Shown in pieces: positions 13,483 to 25,266 of a stretch of 64,000 bases of DNA. Source of the DNA: Melieria omissa. Its lineage: Eukaryota; Arthropoda; Insecta; Diptera; Ulidiidae. The notes beneath the pieces are model-generated. The model saw only the letters and a list, made by a program, of their open reading frames with translations, searched no databases and was not told the DNA's origin. Numbering within the stretch: position 1 is the first letter of the stretch; each line of letters begins with the position of its first letter. Position numbers and translations under genes: made by a program. The stretch lies in contig OZ020267.1 of the NCBI GenBank assembly GCA_963971225.1, positions 5,766,001 to 5,830,000 of the forward strand, in the 5' to 3' direction.

Positions 13483-13820
13483 CAGGGGCGTTTTTGAGGG
13501 TTTGGGGCGGTTAATACAAGTGAAATAAATTTGTTTGATGCGCGCGTGAAGAAATTACTTTATTATTGTGTTTTTATTTTCCGAATTTGCATTAGGAGGC
13601 ATTAAGTTGGAACGTTTAGTTGCTTTTTAGAAATTTCGAAGGCGTCACTAGAAGTTCTGAGCATGAAATTTGATGAACTCCTTGAACTGTTTTGAACTAA
13701 TAAGAAATCACTCGCAACAGTTTATTACTGTTATTACTACTATTATTATTTTTTCATTATTACAACATTGTTAACTTAAAAAGTGTTCAATTCATTCACT
13801 ATGCCTCAAAAACGCCACTG
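13483..13820. mobile_element. Candidate hAT-like MITE, 338 bp
   Basis: Terminal inverted repeats CAGGGGCGTTTTTGAGG and, on the other strand, CAGTGGCGTTTTTGAGG match at 16 of 17 bases. CAG-type ends are typical of hAT elements. The interior is non-coding with an ATTATT-rich stretch. The flanking 8-mers do not match, so the target duplication is not preserved or the ends are slightly misplaced. Confidence 0.55.
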
Positions 13821-15633
13821 GCCCCTATGGTCGTTTGTACCTGGCGCCAACTCAGTGGCCACCACTGTTGTTTCTACAACTGCGACCACTACTTTTTTGA
13901 GCATAGCTGCTTCACTTGCTCTGCAGATGCGCTTACAGTTGGCATAAACTATGCAGTCGTACTTTCACAGTTTTTCCCAAAGCACCGAAAACCCCTTTGC
14001 CGCAAAAAAATCAGAAAAAAAAACACTATGCTACATAAACATTGCCGCAGTGCTGCGGTAGCCAACTGTGTGGAACGGCGCACAGAGAGTGGGGCCACGT
14101 GTTGGAATTGTTGAAGGCGGGCGGCGCAACGCGAAATGTGCCAAATAAAAACTAATTTCAAAGTTATTTGCATAATGTGGCCAATGCGTATGTATGAGTC
14201 TTTCCGTGTGTGTGCGTATAAATGTTTACTTTTTTTCATAACATTTTCCTATGCAAAAATAAAAGGCTAGAAAAATATGATATGAAAATAAAAAAGCGCA
14301 AAGCAACATGAAAGTCTGCAAAAAACCAACCAAAAGGAATAAAATATGGCATAAATATGAAAAGCATGGAAACACACACACACTCATACAAATATACATA
14401 CATCGAAAAACACATTTGTCCTTCTCATATGGTTGTTTTTGCCTACAGAAAGGCATTCGACCAAAGCAAGCTGACTGCCTTTTTATGGACACTCTGGCGT
14501 ATGAGTGACGTGCAAACTCAACTCAACTTGGCCAGTGTAGTTGTGGTTGTGTTGGTTGTTTTTATTTACTTGTTAGTGCGGCTGTTGTTTGTGCGACATT
14601 TTTGGGATATAAAACTTTCTCATTGCGAACATAAACTAAAACCCACTCCAGGTGTGGCTTCGAGTGGCCGAAATGACTGCAGTGTCCGAACGATGTACGT
14701 CGAATTGCGGTAGCAACGGTCCTAATGAGCCAATTTAAGTTGTTGCGCATGTCAGTTGTAATCTAATTCGGTGTTGTTATTTGTTACAAGCACATTCAAT
14801 GTGCGTCCAAATGCCACACGTACACATTAGGCAGCTACCAAACGAGTTAAAAGGCCAAACGCTGCACAGCGCTTAACTTGTTTACTTGGCAAACTTTTTA
14901 CGAACACACATTGAATTATCCACTTAAGGAAGTGGACACAAATTGCCGCTGTCCATGGAGGTGTCTTCGTTGACACAATAATGTGATTAAAATGGACAAA
15001 TAAAGCAATAAATCCTAACAACTTTAGAAAATTCGAAGGTGTTACCGAGTAACTAAGTAAGAGTGCTTTTTCAATTACGTTAAGTTTTATATGGAATTGT
15101 TAGGATATTGAAAATGAAAATGGAATTAGGTTAAGTGGGAAGTGTATGAACTTAGAATGAGAGAAAGTTTGTTGAGTGGTCAGCATAATGGAGAAGTTGA
15201 GAGTAGCAAACGCATGTTTTGCTCTCTAAAAAATGTGATTGCAAAGTGCATTTGGGAAGAGCTTTTTCTTATTTTTTGGTTTTAGAATTAGAGGTTTAGA
15301 AGTTTGAATAAATTAAATAATAATTTTCGACGCAGGTTTTAATTTTGAAAAATTTGCATTATAAGTTTGCAAGGTTTGATTAAGAAAGCTTTTGTGGTTC
15401 AAGAGTTTTGCTAGTTCAAAGATTTTCTTTATGAGAATGCAATGTTGAAATAGTTCGAGTTGAACCTTTAGATCGCCTGATACCACTGTAAAGAATGAAT
15501 AGGGAAGACTTTGGGAGTTTTTGAGTGCAGATCCAAAGTTATCGTTTGTCAAAAAATCGCTTTAAATGGGTAAAAAACTTCCTTGATTTCAAGTTTTTTA
15601 ATTTCCCAAAGAAAATTTGGTAAAATATGAAAT
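13821..15633. other. Intergenic DNA, no supported gene
   Basis: Overlapping open frames at 13827-14750 on both strands run through CA-rich and A-rich stretches and share no recognisable domain. From 15350 a cryptic repetition of CAAAGAT-TTTATGAG words begins and continues to about 17100. Confidence 0.4.
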
Positions 15634-16206
15634 TTAAAACCTTTCTACCGAATTTTACCATGTGGCGCGATTACTTTACTTTATTACTTTTTGGTATTCA
15701 AATCATGAAAAACTTTCCTAAGAGGTGTGCGCACGACATTTGAAGTAGTCACGCCTCTTTTTTAGAGTTCTAGTTTACTTTTGAACAATTTTAGCTTAAA
15801 ATGGGTTAAACACATTTTTGTTTACTTTTGAACAATTTTAGCTTAAAATGGGTTCAATAAATTTTGTATCAATAGTTTTTAAGTACGGAAAAATTATTTC
15901 ATATTTTTGGAAAAATACAAAATGATCACTTTTTGATTTAAATTTAACCATTATTAACAAACAAAACAAGGTTTTGATTAAACGCACCCAATTCATAGAC
16001 TTCAATTAGGACACAAACTTTCACTGATAGCGCTGCAAATTACAGGATAACAGTAAAATGTTTGTAATTTGCTTTGAGTTCACTTCTAAAAACATGAATT
16101 TGTTGAAGCCTACTTAAATTAAATCCATAAATCAATCGTAGCTTTTGCTATAAGTTGATAAATAGGTGAAGTTGCTCTCAGGCAACTTTGGGGTCGAAAA
16201 GGTTAA
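15634..16206. mobile_element. TTAA-flanked MITE, family 1 (copy 1), 573 bp
   Basis: Homologous along most of its length to 37243-37939 and to 59512-60233 (the last inverted). Shared blocks include TACTTTTTGGTATTCAAATC, CATTCATAGACTTCAATTAG-like sequence and GGTGAAGTTGCTCTCAGGCA. The right end GGTCGAAAAGGTTAA agrees with the family terminus; the left end TTAAAACCTTTCTACC is diverged. TTAA at both edges and CCCTTTCGA-type termini fit a non-autonomous piggyBac-like element. It contains an internal ~50-bp duplication (TTTACTTTTGAACAATTTTA twice). Confidence 0.7.
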
Positions 16207-17460
16207 GTTTTCGTCTTTCAAAAGATCACTTTATGAGTGTAGAAAAAATGCTTTGATTTCACATGGTTTCGTTTCACAAAGATCACTGTATGGGAACTCG
16301 AAGCTTGTGAAGTAGAAACTTCTTTGATTCCAAACTTTTTGTAGCTCAAGATTGAGCATAAAATATACTTCTGTGGGTTAAGAGTTCTCATAATCCAAAG
16401 ATTGCTTTATGAGATCATGAAGGGGAAGTTTAGAGTTTGAGCAGGAAATATTTTTATTTTTTTTAGTGATTTCGTATCTTAAAGTTTTCTTCATAAGTTC
16501 GCCGTACTTGAAGTACGAAAAATATTCGTTGATGACAGATTTTTCTTATCCTAAAAATAGTTTTACAACATTGTTTTGATTCATTTGAAAAACTGTTTTT
16601 GTTTAAAAAACTTATAAGCACCAAGCTTTGGCTTTTGGAACAATTTCTGTGATTTCAGATATTTTGTATTGCGAAGATAGCTTTATGAAGCTTTATGAGG
16701 TAGCAATGCTCTGGCAGGAAAAGTTCTTAGGTTTTCAAAATCTGATACAAAAGTCTGCCAGAACTCAATACCCATGATATTCATATTGTTATTCTACAAT
16801 GCGCAAAATTTTTAAAATAATTTCTTGAAATAAACATGTCCTTGAAATTTCAAAGTCCTTAAAAAAAAATCCTGACGTCAGAGAGAAAAACTAAAAACGC
16901 AGTATTACTAAAATTGGCGCCTAGTAAGATTTGTTGTAGCTTGGTGTAATAAGTTTATGCCCAAATTTGTCTTTTAGAACAATTTCTGTGATTTCAGATA
17001 TTTTATATTTCGAAGATAGCTTTATGATGTAGCAATGCTCTGGCAAGAAAAGTTCTTAGCTTTTCAAAATCTGACACAAAAGTCCGCTAGAACTCTAAGC
17101 TCTCAAACAAAATTTTATTCGGCACAAGATTGTGAATAGAAGAAAAGTCAATCAGGACTAATAATGCACAATACAACTTTTTGTAGCCAAAGAAACGTTG
17201 AACTTGCCTGTTAATTAAAATTGCTGGCAAACTTGTTGTTTCTTCTTGTTTTTGTTGTCAATGAAAATAAAAATCTGTCCTAAATGTAGTGCAGTGCTTA
17301 CGTGTCATTAGAACAAAAAATGTACATTGTCTGACAAAAAGTACAAAATGTAGTAAATAGTAGTAAAACAACAAAGTTGCTGGAAAAATTGTTGTGATTG
17401 TGCGCGCATTTCGTTTGCCTTTCACATCAATTTTTATGGCAAATGCGAACCATTGTTGCT
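16207..17460. repeat. Cryptically repetitive DNA with a ~125-bp direct repeat
   Basis: 16630-16756 and 16970-17097 are direct copies 339 bp apart (landmarks CAATTTCTGTGATTTCAGAT and GTAGCAATGCTCTGGCA). Looser copies of an AAGAT-CTTTATGAG-TTGATTTCA theme fill 16207-16500. No gene seen. Confidence 0.65.
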
Positions 17461-18882
17461 GCTAAAATGTGGTTTTGTTGTGCCATAAGATTTCTATGAC
17501 TGCACTTTGGAGCGCTTTCTTGCAGCGCACACTTGTGATTGTTTGTGTTTTCTACCATCACACACACTCAAACACACACACACACACAACCTGCACGCAA
17601 TATTCCAACCGGTGCACAGAGCAAAGCGATGTTGTAATTTTAAGTTGGCGTCTGTTGTTTGCATTGAATTGCGCGTCGTTTTGCGGCTCAGTTGTTGCTG
17701 CCAGTTGGCGCTGTTGTGGTTGTTGTTATTATTGCAACTGCTGTCGCTCAATCGTTGTGCCGAAGGCAGTCGCCACTAACCAACGGCGACAGCAAAAAGC
17801 CACACCAGCCGAAGGATAAGAAAATAATACGCAAGCGCAAGCAAAACGAGCGACAAACAAAAACAAGTGGCAAAGCAGCTAGAAGCAGCCAGCCGAGGCG
17901 GAAAATGGAAAAATGAACTGCAAATAGAAAAACTTTTGAAAGTAGAAAAAATTTCAAATTGAAATGAAAACCACAAATCCCACGTTCGCTCGAGCAGATG
18001 TGAACAGTGCGCGGGACAGAGCAGGAAAATGAGGAGGAAGCACTCGGTTGGACTGAGACTGAGAAGACGGTGGCTGGCAAAGTGCGAATATGGTTGCTGC
18101 CTTCGGGGCGTCGCAGCTGGTGCCAACTCGAGCGGCATTTGTTGGGCGATTTTATGAAGAACGAAGGACGCGCCAAGTTGCCTGTAAATTGTTGCCATAT
18201 TTGCGTTCAGATTTTGCACAAAACGGGTGCGGACTGCGTTGCGGTGATGAAGCCGCATTCCACCATCTCACCGCCGCCCACCAGCGGCAACAGTTCGAGC
18301 CCACTTTGTGCGGTGCCGCATTCAAAGTGACAAATGGGAGGGGCGGGAGAAGTGGCGCCTGCAATCAGCCTGCACAAATGTCTTGTTGGCTCACCAACAA
18401 CAACAACAACAACCACTAAGTGCGCACTTGAAGTGTGCGGCGGTGTGAAGTGCGGAAAATATTTTTTCACATCACATAACTGTGCTTTATGCGCATTCCG
18501 CACCCCCCACCGCAAACGTGGCCAGCAACTGCTCGCTTACTGCATTAAATTTCAATGCGCCCTTTCGACATTTCTAATTAGAATTCACGGCGACTGCTGG
18601 GTTGGCCGGCGGCGGCTCGTTCGAGTGCCATAAATTGAAGTGTGCGGCATTTGAATTTGGTCGATTTTTTCAATTTGTGCGAACACTTGAAAACGACTAT
18701 TGGCACTCGAGTGTGGTTGTGGGTGATTCAAAAATATCGACAGAATGTTGTAAATATGAATTTCTAGAAGCAAATAGTTCGTGTGCGCACAGACGTCGCG
18801 ATCCAATAAGAAATTCTACAAAATATGTAAATGTTTTTGGAAATAATTTTCATTTAATTTATACCTATTTGTTGTTGTATGG
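17461..18882. other. Less AT-rich intergenic DNA with several unsupported open frames
   Basis: Frames of 60-160 codons overlap on both strands between 17469 and 18943. They are Cys/Val/Leu-rich or His-rich because of (CA)n at 17572-17588 and GTT/CAA runs near 17700-17740 and 18400-18415. No domain, start context or splice pattern distinguishes one. The raised GC could mark an unrecognised untranslated exon or regulatory region, but nothing in the sequence proves it. Confidence 0.4.
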
Positions 18883-19024
18883 CACTGGCGCACACAGGGG
18901 GTTTTGGTGGTTCAGATTCCTCACCTATTATAAAAATTGCTGATAGAAATTATGGTTTTAAATGGTATTCGGCTCAAAAGTTGTATGCAAAACCCCCCAA
19001 AATGAAATCCCGTGTGGTTTAGTG
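18883..19024 (-). mobile_element. hAT-like MITE, family 3 (copy 1), ~142 bp
   Basis: On the minus strand, homologous to 31426-31566: both carry GGATTTCATTTTGG, GGGTTTTGC-TACAACTTTT, CCGAAT-CCATT and AAAACCAT in the same order. Its low-coordinate terminus reads CACTGGCGCACA on the plus strand. The other end is diverged and no target duplication was found. Confidence 0.55.
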
Positions 19025-19484
19025 CATGTTGGCCTATGCTGCTCAATCAATATCTCAACTGATTAAGACACATTTATTAATAATTTATTGGTTCTGTCGC
19101 TGTTTTGGAAGCTGTTAGAAAATGATCCCATTCCATCACAAAACAAGAACTTAATTCTGAAAAGATTAAAAGCGAAAATGACCAAATCATTTGTTAGTCT
19201 ATATTGCAAGTTTTAGCAACTTCTAGATAACCATGTTTTTTACAATTTTTTTTTACTCAATAGACTAAAAAACAGAAAATATGTGTTTAGATTTTTTGGT
19301 GAAAAAAGTGTAAATTTTGAGCCACTTTTGCACAAATTTTTTGGATTTTCTTAGCTGGAGTTTTACCTTTCAAATGACATCAAAATCGTAAAATTCTGAG
19401 ACTATACATTTTTTGAACTTGTCTGTGGAACGAATCACTGTGCGCTGGTTTGAATGCTGAATCATTCATCAACACAAAAAATTA
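19025..19484. other. AT-rich DNA, nothing recognised
   Basis: No frame, repeat or element was recognised, apart from the probable target duplication of the adjoining LINE fragment at 19468-19484. Confidence 0.4.
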
Positions 19485-19950
19485 AGGTTAGGTTAGGTTA
19501 GGTTAAAGAAGGGGAGTGTGCATTTTGTACTTCCACTCGGAGGCCCTGTTGGGTCCATTGTGATTCCTTTCATTTTGATTCACCGGTGCCTTTCCCTATC
19601 TGTTCGGTTCCCTGTAGATTCAGACCGGATCTTTTGGGAACCATTTGGTCTTCGCGAGGAAGTTGTGTAGATCAGTGATCTGTGCATCCGCTATCTCCAA
19701 AAGATCATCGAAGAACCTTGCCCCAAGAGTTTGGAGCCGTCGGTTCTCTAGTGATGGACAGTGGCAAAGTCGGTGCTCGACCGATTCCACTGCCTCCTCG
19801 TCTCCACAGCTTCTGCATAAATCGTCGGTCGCCAGACGCCATTTGCATAGCACCAAAAAAAAAACTATACGTTTCTTTCGGCCGCCGTCCTCCACCTTTG
19901 AGCGCAAATTTAGATGCCTAACAAAAGTCTGAGCCCGCAGCTCTATCGAA
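19485..19950 (-). mobile_element. 5'-truncated non-LTR retrotransposon (copy 2) with AACCT tail
   Basis: The minus-strand frame ending near 19620 reads CKWRLATDDLCRSCGDEEAV, then VEHRLCHCPSLENRRLQTLG, and later AKTKWFPKDPV before a stop. This is the C-terminal Cys/His motif and tail of jockey/R1-type pol. Its ~115-bp 3' UTR contains GGAATCACAATGGACCCAAC and GGGCCTCCGAGTG and ends in about four AACCT units (19485-19505). Imperfect ~15-17-bp direct repeats (ATCAACA...AAAATTA) at 19468-19484 and 19951-19965 look like the target-site duplication. Confidence 0.8.
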
Positions 19951-21529
19951 ATCAACATAAAATTAGTCCTTTTGATTTAAATTCTATTTAATATTAATAA
20001 AGGCAGCTCACAGTTTGAATGACTATGACTTTAGCTCTCCATCTTGATTTTAGTTTTTTTTAAACTATTTCATTGTGGCTCATAGATTTTTTTAAGATGT
20101 TTTTTGAAGAAGAAAAAAACTATAGAGAGTATGTTTTTAACTTCCTGAATTGGATTTCGAATCAATATTCTATATCATCTTTGGCGTTTTTCTGGCTTAC
20201 GCATTATAATCCGACAGCATGGTAGGTTTCAAAACTGTTGTCGTAGTGAATTTTCCCCAACTGAGTTCCACATTGGGTTTTATTGAAGCAGACGATAACC
20301 AAACTCGTTCAACAGTAACCAAACATTTAAGAAATGAAAATATTGTGAAATCTATTCTTTGTATCTTTCTTTGTTGAATTCAGCACTGAATTCAAGACTC
20401 AATTCTATTGCCTCAGTAAATTATTATCGTATGTGTCACCAAGTTAAACAGCACATACGACATTTGATTTCTCAGACGCCCATTTAAAGACTCAAAAATC
20501 TGTAGTAAAGATGTCAAAGTGATCAATGAATGATTTATTCAACTTAATTAAATGAAACTAAAACTTAATAAGTAATTAATACTTAAATAAGAAATAAAAA
20601 TAATCAAAAAGTTGATGATGGAGTTTTTTTGACTAATGACGTGATTCGTTTTAAAGCAATTTAAAAACACACATTTTCGTCTGTTTGCATGTAATTTTAA
20701 AGGTGAAACTTTTTGTAAAATTAAACATAAAACCAATGTTTCGCAGCGATTTATTATTTTCTTGTTTATGGGCCGTTGACACACACAACGATTCTCACGA
20801 CACTCCCACCTGAGTGCAACGCGGCGCGTCAATGATCAAAAGCTTTTTCGGTTACGACATGTCGAAATTTTTAATGCGCCATAAAATTCTATAAATATTT
20901 TAATGGCAAATACTCAGCCAGCCAGCGAATGCCAAAGATGCCTAATAACTTTTTGTTATTTATGGTCTCGACGGCAGACGAAAATAGCGCATTCGAGACC
21001 GACTGCAGTGCTTAACATTTCAGCAACAAAATGTTAGACTATAAAACAATTAAAATTAATGCATAGCATTTACATGCACGCAGAGCAGCAACAACTCAAA
21101 AATATCAGATATTACAAACAACAACAACAAATTTAATTAAAATTAAAAATTAAATTTATAAACACACAGCGGACAAACGCCACGACACACCGAGATGACA
21201 CATGTGAGATGTGAGAGATGTGTGAATTATGGCAATTGGCAAAGAGCTCAGCTGGTGCAGATTTTCATAAAACAAAATGTATGTGCATGTGAAAATGTGT
21301 ATAAATATTTATGTCTTCCAAACACATTTGATGGAGTGAGGTAAAGTAATGGGAAAAGAAAATTTACAGCTGCTCATTCGGTGTCTAACAGTTCAATTTA
21401 ACAGAAATTTGTTGAAAGGTTGAGACTTTGGGTTTAAAGTAGAAAAATATTGCAATTTTTTAGAAAATTAAATTTTGAAATTTTTTTGAAAATTTTACAA
21501 ATGACTCTGCATGCATATAAAACGAAGTG
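19951..21529. other. AT-rich DNA, no supported gene
   Basis: Only low-complexity tracts and ordinary AT-rich sequence were seen. The 94-codon minus-strand frame at 20548-20832 has no recognised domain. Confidence 0.4.
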
Positions 21530-21605
21530 GAACCTCGGTGGTTGAGCGTGAAGTGTACTGTGCTCGCATTGCAGAAGTTGTGGGTTCGTGTCATAGCTGG
21601 TTTGG
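21530..21605 (+). mobile_element. tRNA-like SINE head, second type
   Basis: ACCTCGGTGGTTGAGCGTG resembles a polymerase III A-box region. GTGGGTTCGTGTC, ~40 bp later, resembles a B-box (GGTTCGANTCC with changes). Spacing fits a tRNA-derived head. It cannot fold as a proper tRNA by eye and lacks a clean acceptor stem, so a SINE fragment is likelier than a tRNA gene. It differs from the SINE at 58599-58995. Confidence 0.45.
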
Positions 21606-23099
21606 TTCCGACTTTTTGGTCGTTTAGTCTTTTGTGTCAGAAACAAGAACATTCAAAATACTTAATGTTGCTTGTGTACATTGCAATTTTAGTGCTAGTT
21701 AAAATTTTAATGGCCATTTCCTGTGCTATTTTAATTACCTCACTGTCTACCAACAATTTTCAGTTAACATTAAACAACTCGAATTATGTTGCCTGGTGTT
21801 GATTGTGTGAGAAGCGCACAAGTTATGTTGTTAACCGCAACAATAATAAAAAAAGCAACAACATTATTATTATGAACATGAAAACCGCCAATGAATTATA
21901 TTAGCCACCAAAAGACAACACTGAAAGCAGCAACAGTAACAACCACAGTGACAGCTGCAACCAGCTGCATTTTGCACAGAAACACAAAAAAATTGCACAC
22001 AAACACACACACACACACACACAAATAATATTGATGTAAATTTCAGCGCATTGTGATTGTAATGTATACATAATTTTTTTTTAATATTTTTTTTTAAATT
22101 TTCCTTTCTCTGTGCAAAGCGTCGAAAGTTTAATTTTATAATTTTTTCATATATTTTTTTGGTGATATTTGCATTTTAACAATTATGTATTCATATATAA
22201 AAAAGTATAAGCAAAAATGTTAATTAGTAATTAAAATTTATTGTTATGTAAATGCAGTGGTTGTGTTGTTTTTCTGTTGCCACATTCTGACAACTAATGT
22301 GCGACTTTGTTTGTGTTGATTTTTTTGAGTCTTTGTTGTTTGTTGTGGGCAATGCCATACATCAACAATCAAACAATAGTAATTACCACAGTCGAAACGC
22401 CCCCTAACATAAATTAAGTCGGACAAACGTAAAATTACAAATGTACAAACTAAAACGCGATGCGACAACATTTACGCGACAAGCTAAACACGTGTCGACA
22501 GCCAATTTCACACTTTCCGGCCTCAGTGACTGATTAACAATTTAATGTACATTTGTATGTACATATGTAAGTGTATGTACTATGTAAGTGTGTATGCATG
22601 ATTACATGTATTTTCGAATGCGGCACATGTAGCAGCGATTTTCGATGATGCATAACAACAACAACACAAATTCAAATTGCTTCAAGGTGTGAAATTCGTT
22701 TGACGTGCGGATATTTTTTTTTGTATTTGTCGAAAAGTCGTTCGCAATGAGTTGTATTTGTATTTGCATTTTAATTTTTAATATTTTTTTAAAGTAAATA
22801 TTTTCGAAAAATTGTTTTTATTTAATGTTTTTTATCTGAATTTTATATGTGAAACGGGCAAAATGTCACAAAAAAGCAAAATTGAATAAAACATAAATAT
22901 TCATAAATAAAACATGAAATTTCATTTAATTGAATAACTAAAAAAAATTGCTGAAATGATTTATAGTTGGTTTGTGCTCTACAGTATTTAATTTTAGTCC
23001 GAAGTTTTTATTGTTTAAAAAATATTTACTCGTTTTCTAGTTATAATTTAACGACATGCATTGTGACAATGCAGGTTTCAATTAAAATTTTTTGATGTA
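21606..23099. other. AT-rich DNA with an (AC)n microsatellite, no supported gene
   Basis: (AC)n at 22002-22022. A TGTACATATGTAAGTGTATG-type cluster lies at 22545-22600. No recognised coding sequence. Confidence 0.45.
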
Positions 23100-23545
23100 C
23101 AAATAAATTTCGTCTAAAAGTTCTGGCAGCTTGCGCTCTCTCTTTAAAATTTAAGTAAATTTTTTTTTTGTATTTTTTTTTATTATACCTAACAAAATTT
23201 TTATAAGAAGTTAAATTTGAAAGAAAGAGCACAAATTAAACATATTAAAAAAAAAAAAATTATTAACAAAAATGAATTAAAAAAATATAATACATTGGAA
23301 TTGGTTAAATTTGTGCTCTTTCTTTCAAATTTAACTTATTTTTTTGTGTTTTTTGTTTTCTTACGATACCTAACACAATTCTTATATGCAGTTAAATTTG
23401 AAAGAAAGAACACAAATTTAACTAAATTAATAAAAAAAAATTAATTAAAAAAAACTTAATTACTGAAAATTAGTTAAATTTGTGTTTCTTTTTCAAATGT
23501 AACTTCTTATAAAAACTGTGTAAGGTATAGTAAAAGGAAACCCTT
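23100..23545. repeat. Cluster of alternating inverted repeats
   Basis: A ~33-bp word beginning AGTTAAATTTGAAAGAAAGA and ending GCACAAATT occurs near 23207 (+), 23303 (inverted), 23388 (+) and 23473 (inverted), with a weaker fifth copy near 23120. Flanking TATACCTAACAAAATTTTTAT (23185-23205) returns inverted at 23510-23530. The cluster can fold into nested hairpins and may be a degraded foldback element. Confidence 0.7.
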
Positions 23546-23921
23546 TATTTTTTCAATAGGTGGCTTTCGTTATCTGTATCTCACTTTGTGTAAGTTCGAT
23601 CACCATATGCTGGATAGCTTTGAAAAATGTAAGATTTCGTACTAAAAAACTTTTTAGAGAGTTTTTAGTGGCTTGTCTCAGTTTTGTTTGAACGCACTTC
23701 AAAGAAAAATACGATATATTTTACAGATTTTATTCGAAAAGAGCGAAAATGAATGGTAAAATTATGAACAAAGCTATTAGTTTTGATACTGTAATAGCCA
23801 ATCATGCGCTGTTTTGGTTTCGTTAATCTCGAGTTTCGGTAATTTTTATGTCAAAGATGCACTACGCTGTAGAAGGTTCAAATAATTTGCGTAAACATTT
23901 GCATAAAACCATGGAAATCAA

Positions 23922-24223
23922 TCAATCATCCAGCGCTGGCTTCTCATACCGAATGCCCCAGGTTCGATTTCTGGCTCGGGTTGGTGAAAAACTCGTCTAT
24001 CGCTATCAACATGAAGCAGATGAGATTTTCAAGAATCGCACAAGTGCGCTCTTGGTAGACAATAGAAAAACCTCCAAATGTGAAAGGAAAAATAGCCAAA
24101 AAAAAAACCGTCGGTCGGATTCGGCGTTAAACTGTAGGTCCCCTCCTTCCCTTTCCCCCATCCGTTGCAGTGTTGCATACACATTTCAAACAGGTGGAAT
24201 TTGTGGTATCACAACAACAACAA
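23922..24223 (+). mobile_element. tRNA-derived SINE, copy A, with 12-bp target duplication
   Basis: Shares GCGCTGGCTTCTCATACC, GGTTCGAT-TCTGGCTCGGG, AACTCGTCTA, CAAGAATCGCACAAGTGCG and CTGTAGGTCCCCTCC with the full copy at 58599-58995. Part of the A-box is deleted. The end is GGTATCAC followed by a (CAA)n run rather than the AACCT tail. The 12-mer CATGGAAATCAA flanks both sides (23910-23921 and 24224-24235), and removing the insert rejoins the mariner reading. Confidence 0.85.
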
Positions 24224-24683
24224 CATGGAAATCAAGTCTGACTTACCAAGGAGCTAAAAATGGCACAAATAATCATTTGGAGCAAAAAGAAACTCGATGT
24301 ATGAGTGAGAGACGAGTTCATATAAACAAATCTCATGAACCGAACTTTCATCTGCGAATCGCTGCTGAATTGCAACAAAATTTAGCCACTTTTGAAGCGC
24401 ATGCTGACTGAGTTTGAAAAATGATTTCCTTCTGACAACAAGCGAAAACTGTTGTGGTCAAATTGCAGTCAACTGGTGCAAACGATGGTCAAGCTAGGAT
24501 TGACAGTCGGGAAGGATTTGTTGTGTGTGTTTTGTGCGATTGACAGAAAATTGTCTACTATGAGCTGCTCTCCTATGGTCAAACTCTTAACTAACAATTG
24601 GACTGTCTGAAGAAAAAATTTATTGGAAGCCTCCAGCTCTGACTCATAGGAGAGGACTTTTGTTCCATCAGGACAATCTTGTC

Positions 24684-24892
24684 GGCCGCGATAGTCCAGC
24701 GGGTAGCGCGCTGGCTTCTCATACCAAACGCCCCAGGTTCGATTGCTGGCTCGGGCTGGTGAAAAACTCGTCTACTTTTATCGCTATACACATGAAGCAG
24801 AGGAGAATTAAAATAATCGCTCAAATGTGTTCTTGGCAAACAATAGAACAAGTGATAGAAAACCTGACAACTGCCATTCGGATTCGGCGTTC
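24684..24892 (+). mobile_element. tRNA-derived SINE, copy B, 3'-truncated
   Basis: Starts GGCCGCGATAGTCCAGCGGG (A-box) with GGTTCGATTGCTGGCTCGGG (B-box) 33 bp on. The body matches copy C as far as the GGCGTT landmark. It lies directly after the mariner HQDN codons; mariner resumes at KLR just beyond, with about 45 bp of the transposase missing, so the insertion came with a deletion or a later rearrangement. Confidence 0.8.
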
Positions 24893-25266
24893 GATCGAAG
24901 CTCCGATAGTTTCGTTATGAGGTTCTTATGTATCCACTTTTCTTATGTCCACATCTAGCGCCAAGTGATTAGCACCGGTTTCTGTTTAAAAACTGTCCAA
25001 AAATGTGCCTTAAGAGAAACTTATGAAAATCGACGGCCCCAGTTTTGGTCAGTAGAGACAAGGGTTTCTATAAGAAAGGAAAATGAATTACCTTCAAAAC
25101 GGGAATTAGTTATTAAACAAAACGGAGCACATTTATCATTCATCGTAGCCAAATATTTCCAAATAAGCTAAATGAAGCCTTAAATTTCATGCAAAAATGT
25201 TGCTTTTCTTTTCACCACAACAAACTCCTTAAGCCAAAACTGTTAACGAAAAACTAGAAATTACGA

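Larger units (their letters stand above)
23709..25171 (+). pseudogene. Mariner (mauritiana-like) transposase relic, interrupted by two SINEs
   Basis: Pieces appear in order: IRYILQILFEKSEN (N-terminal helix-turn-helix), KTMEI, KKLDV, TNLMNRTFICESLL, PLLKRMLTEFEK, VKLGLTVGKDLLCV, YYELL, GQTLN, LFHQDN, KLR, EVLMYP, LAPSD, then ELPSKRELVIKQNGAHLS. These follow the layout of mariner transposases. The first catalytic Asp motif (TGDE-type) reads TEFE, so it is lost. The second (HQDN) and third (APSD) remain. Many stops and frameshifts mean no activity. SINE copies interrupt it at 23922-24223 and ~24684-24892. Terminal repeats were not identified. Confidence 0.8.

Noticed and set aside
17748..18258. 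142- and 160-codon overlapping minus-strand frames with hydrophobic stretches
   Set aside because: Two overlapping frames of similar length with Leu/Phe/Ser composition, no signal-anchor logic, no domain and no splice support; compositional.
23848..24411. 187-codon plus-strand open frame
   Set aside because: A mosaic through a mariner relic and SINE copy A. The mariner residues lie in other frames and the 12-bp duplication shows that the middle is an insertion.
24684..24760. Possible functional tRNA gene (A- and B-box present); similarly at 58920-58995
   Set aside because: Both continue into a shared non-tRNA body, and copy C is bounded by a target duplication; they are SINE heads.
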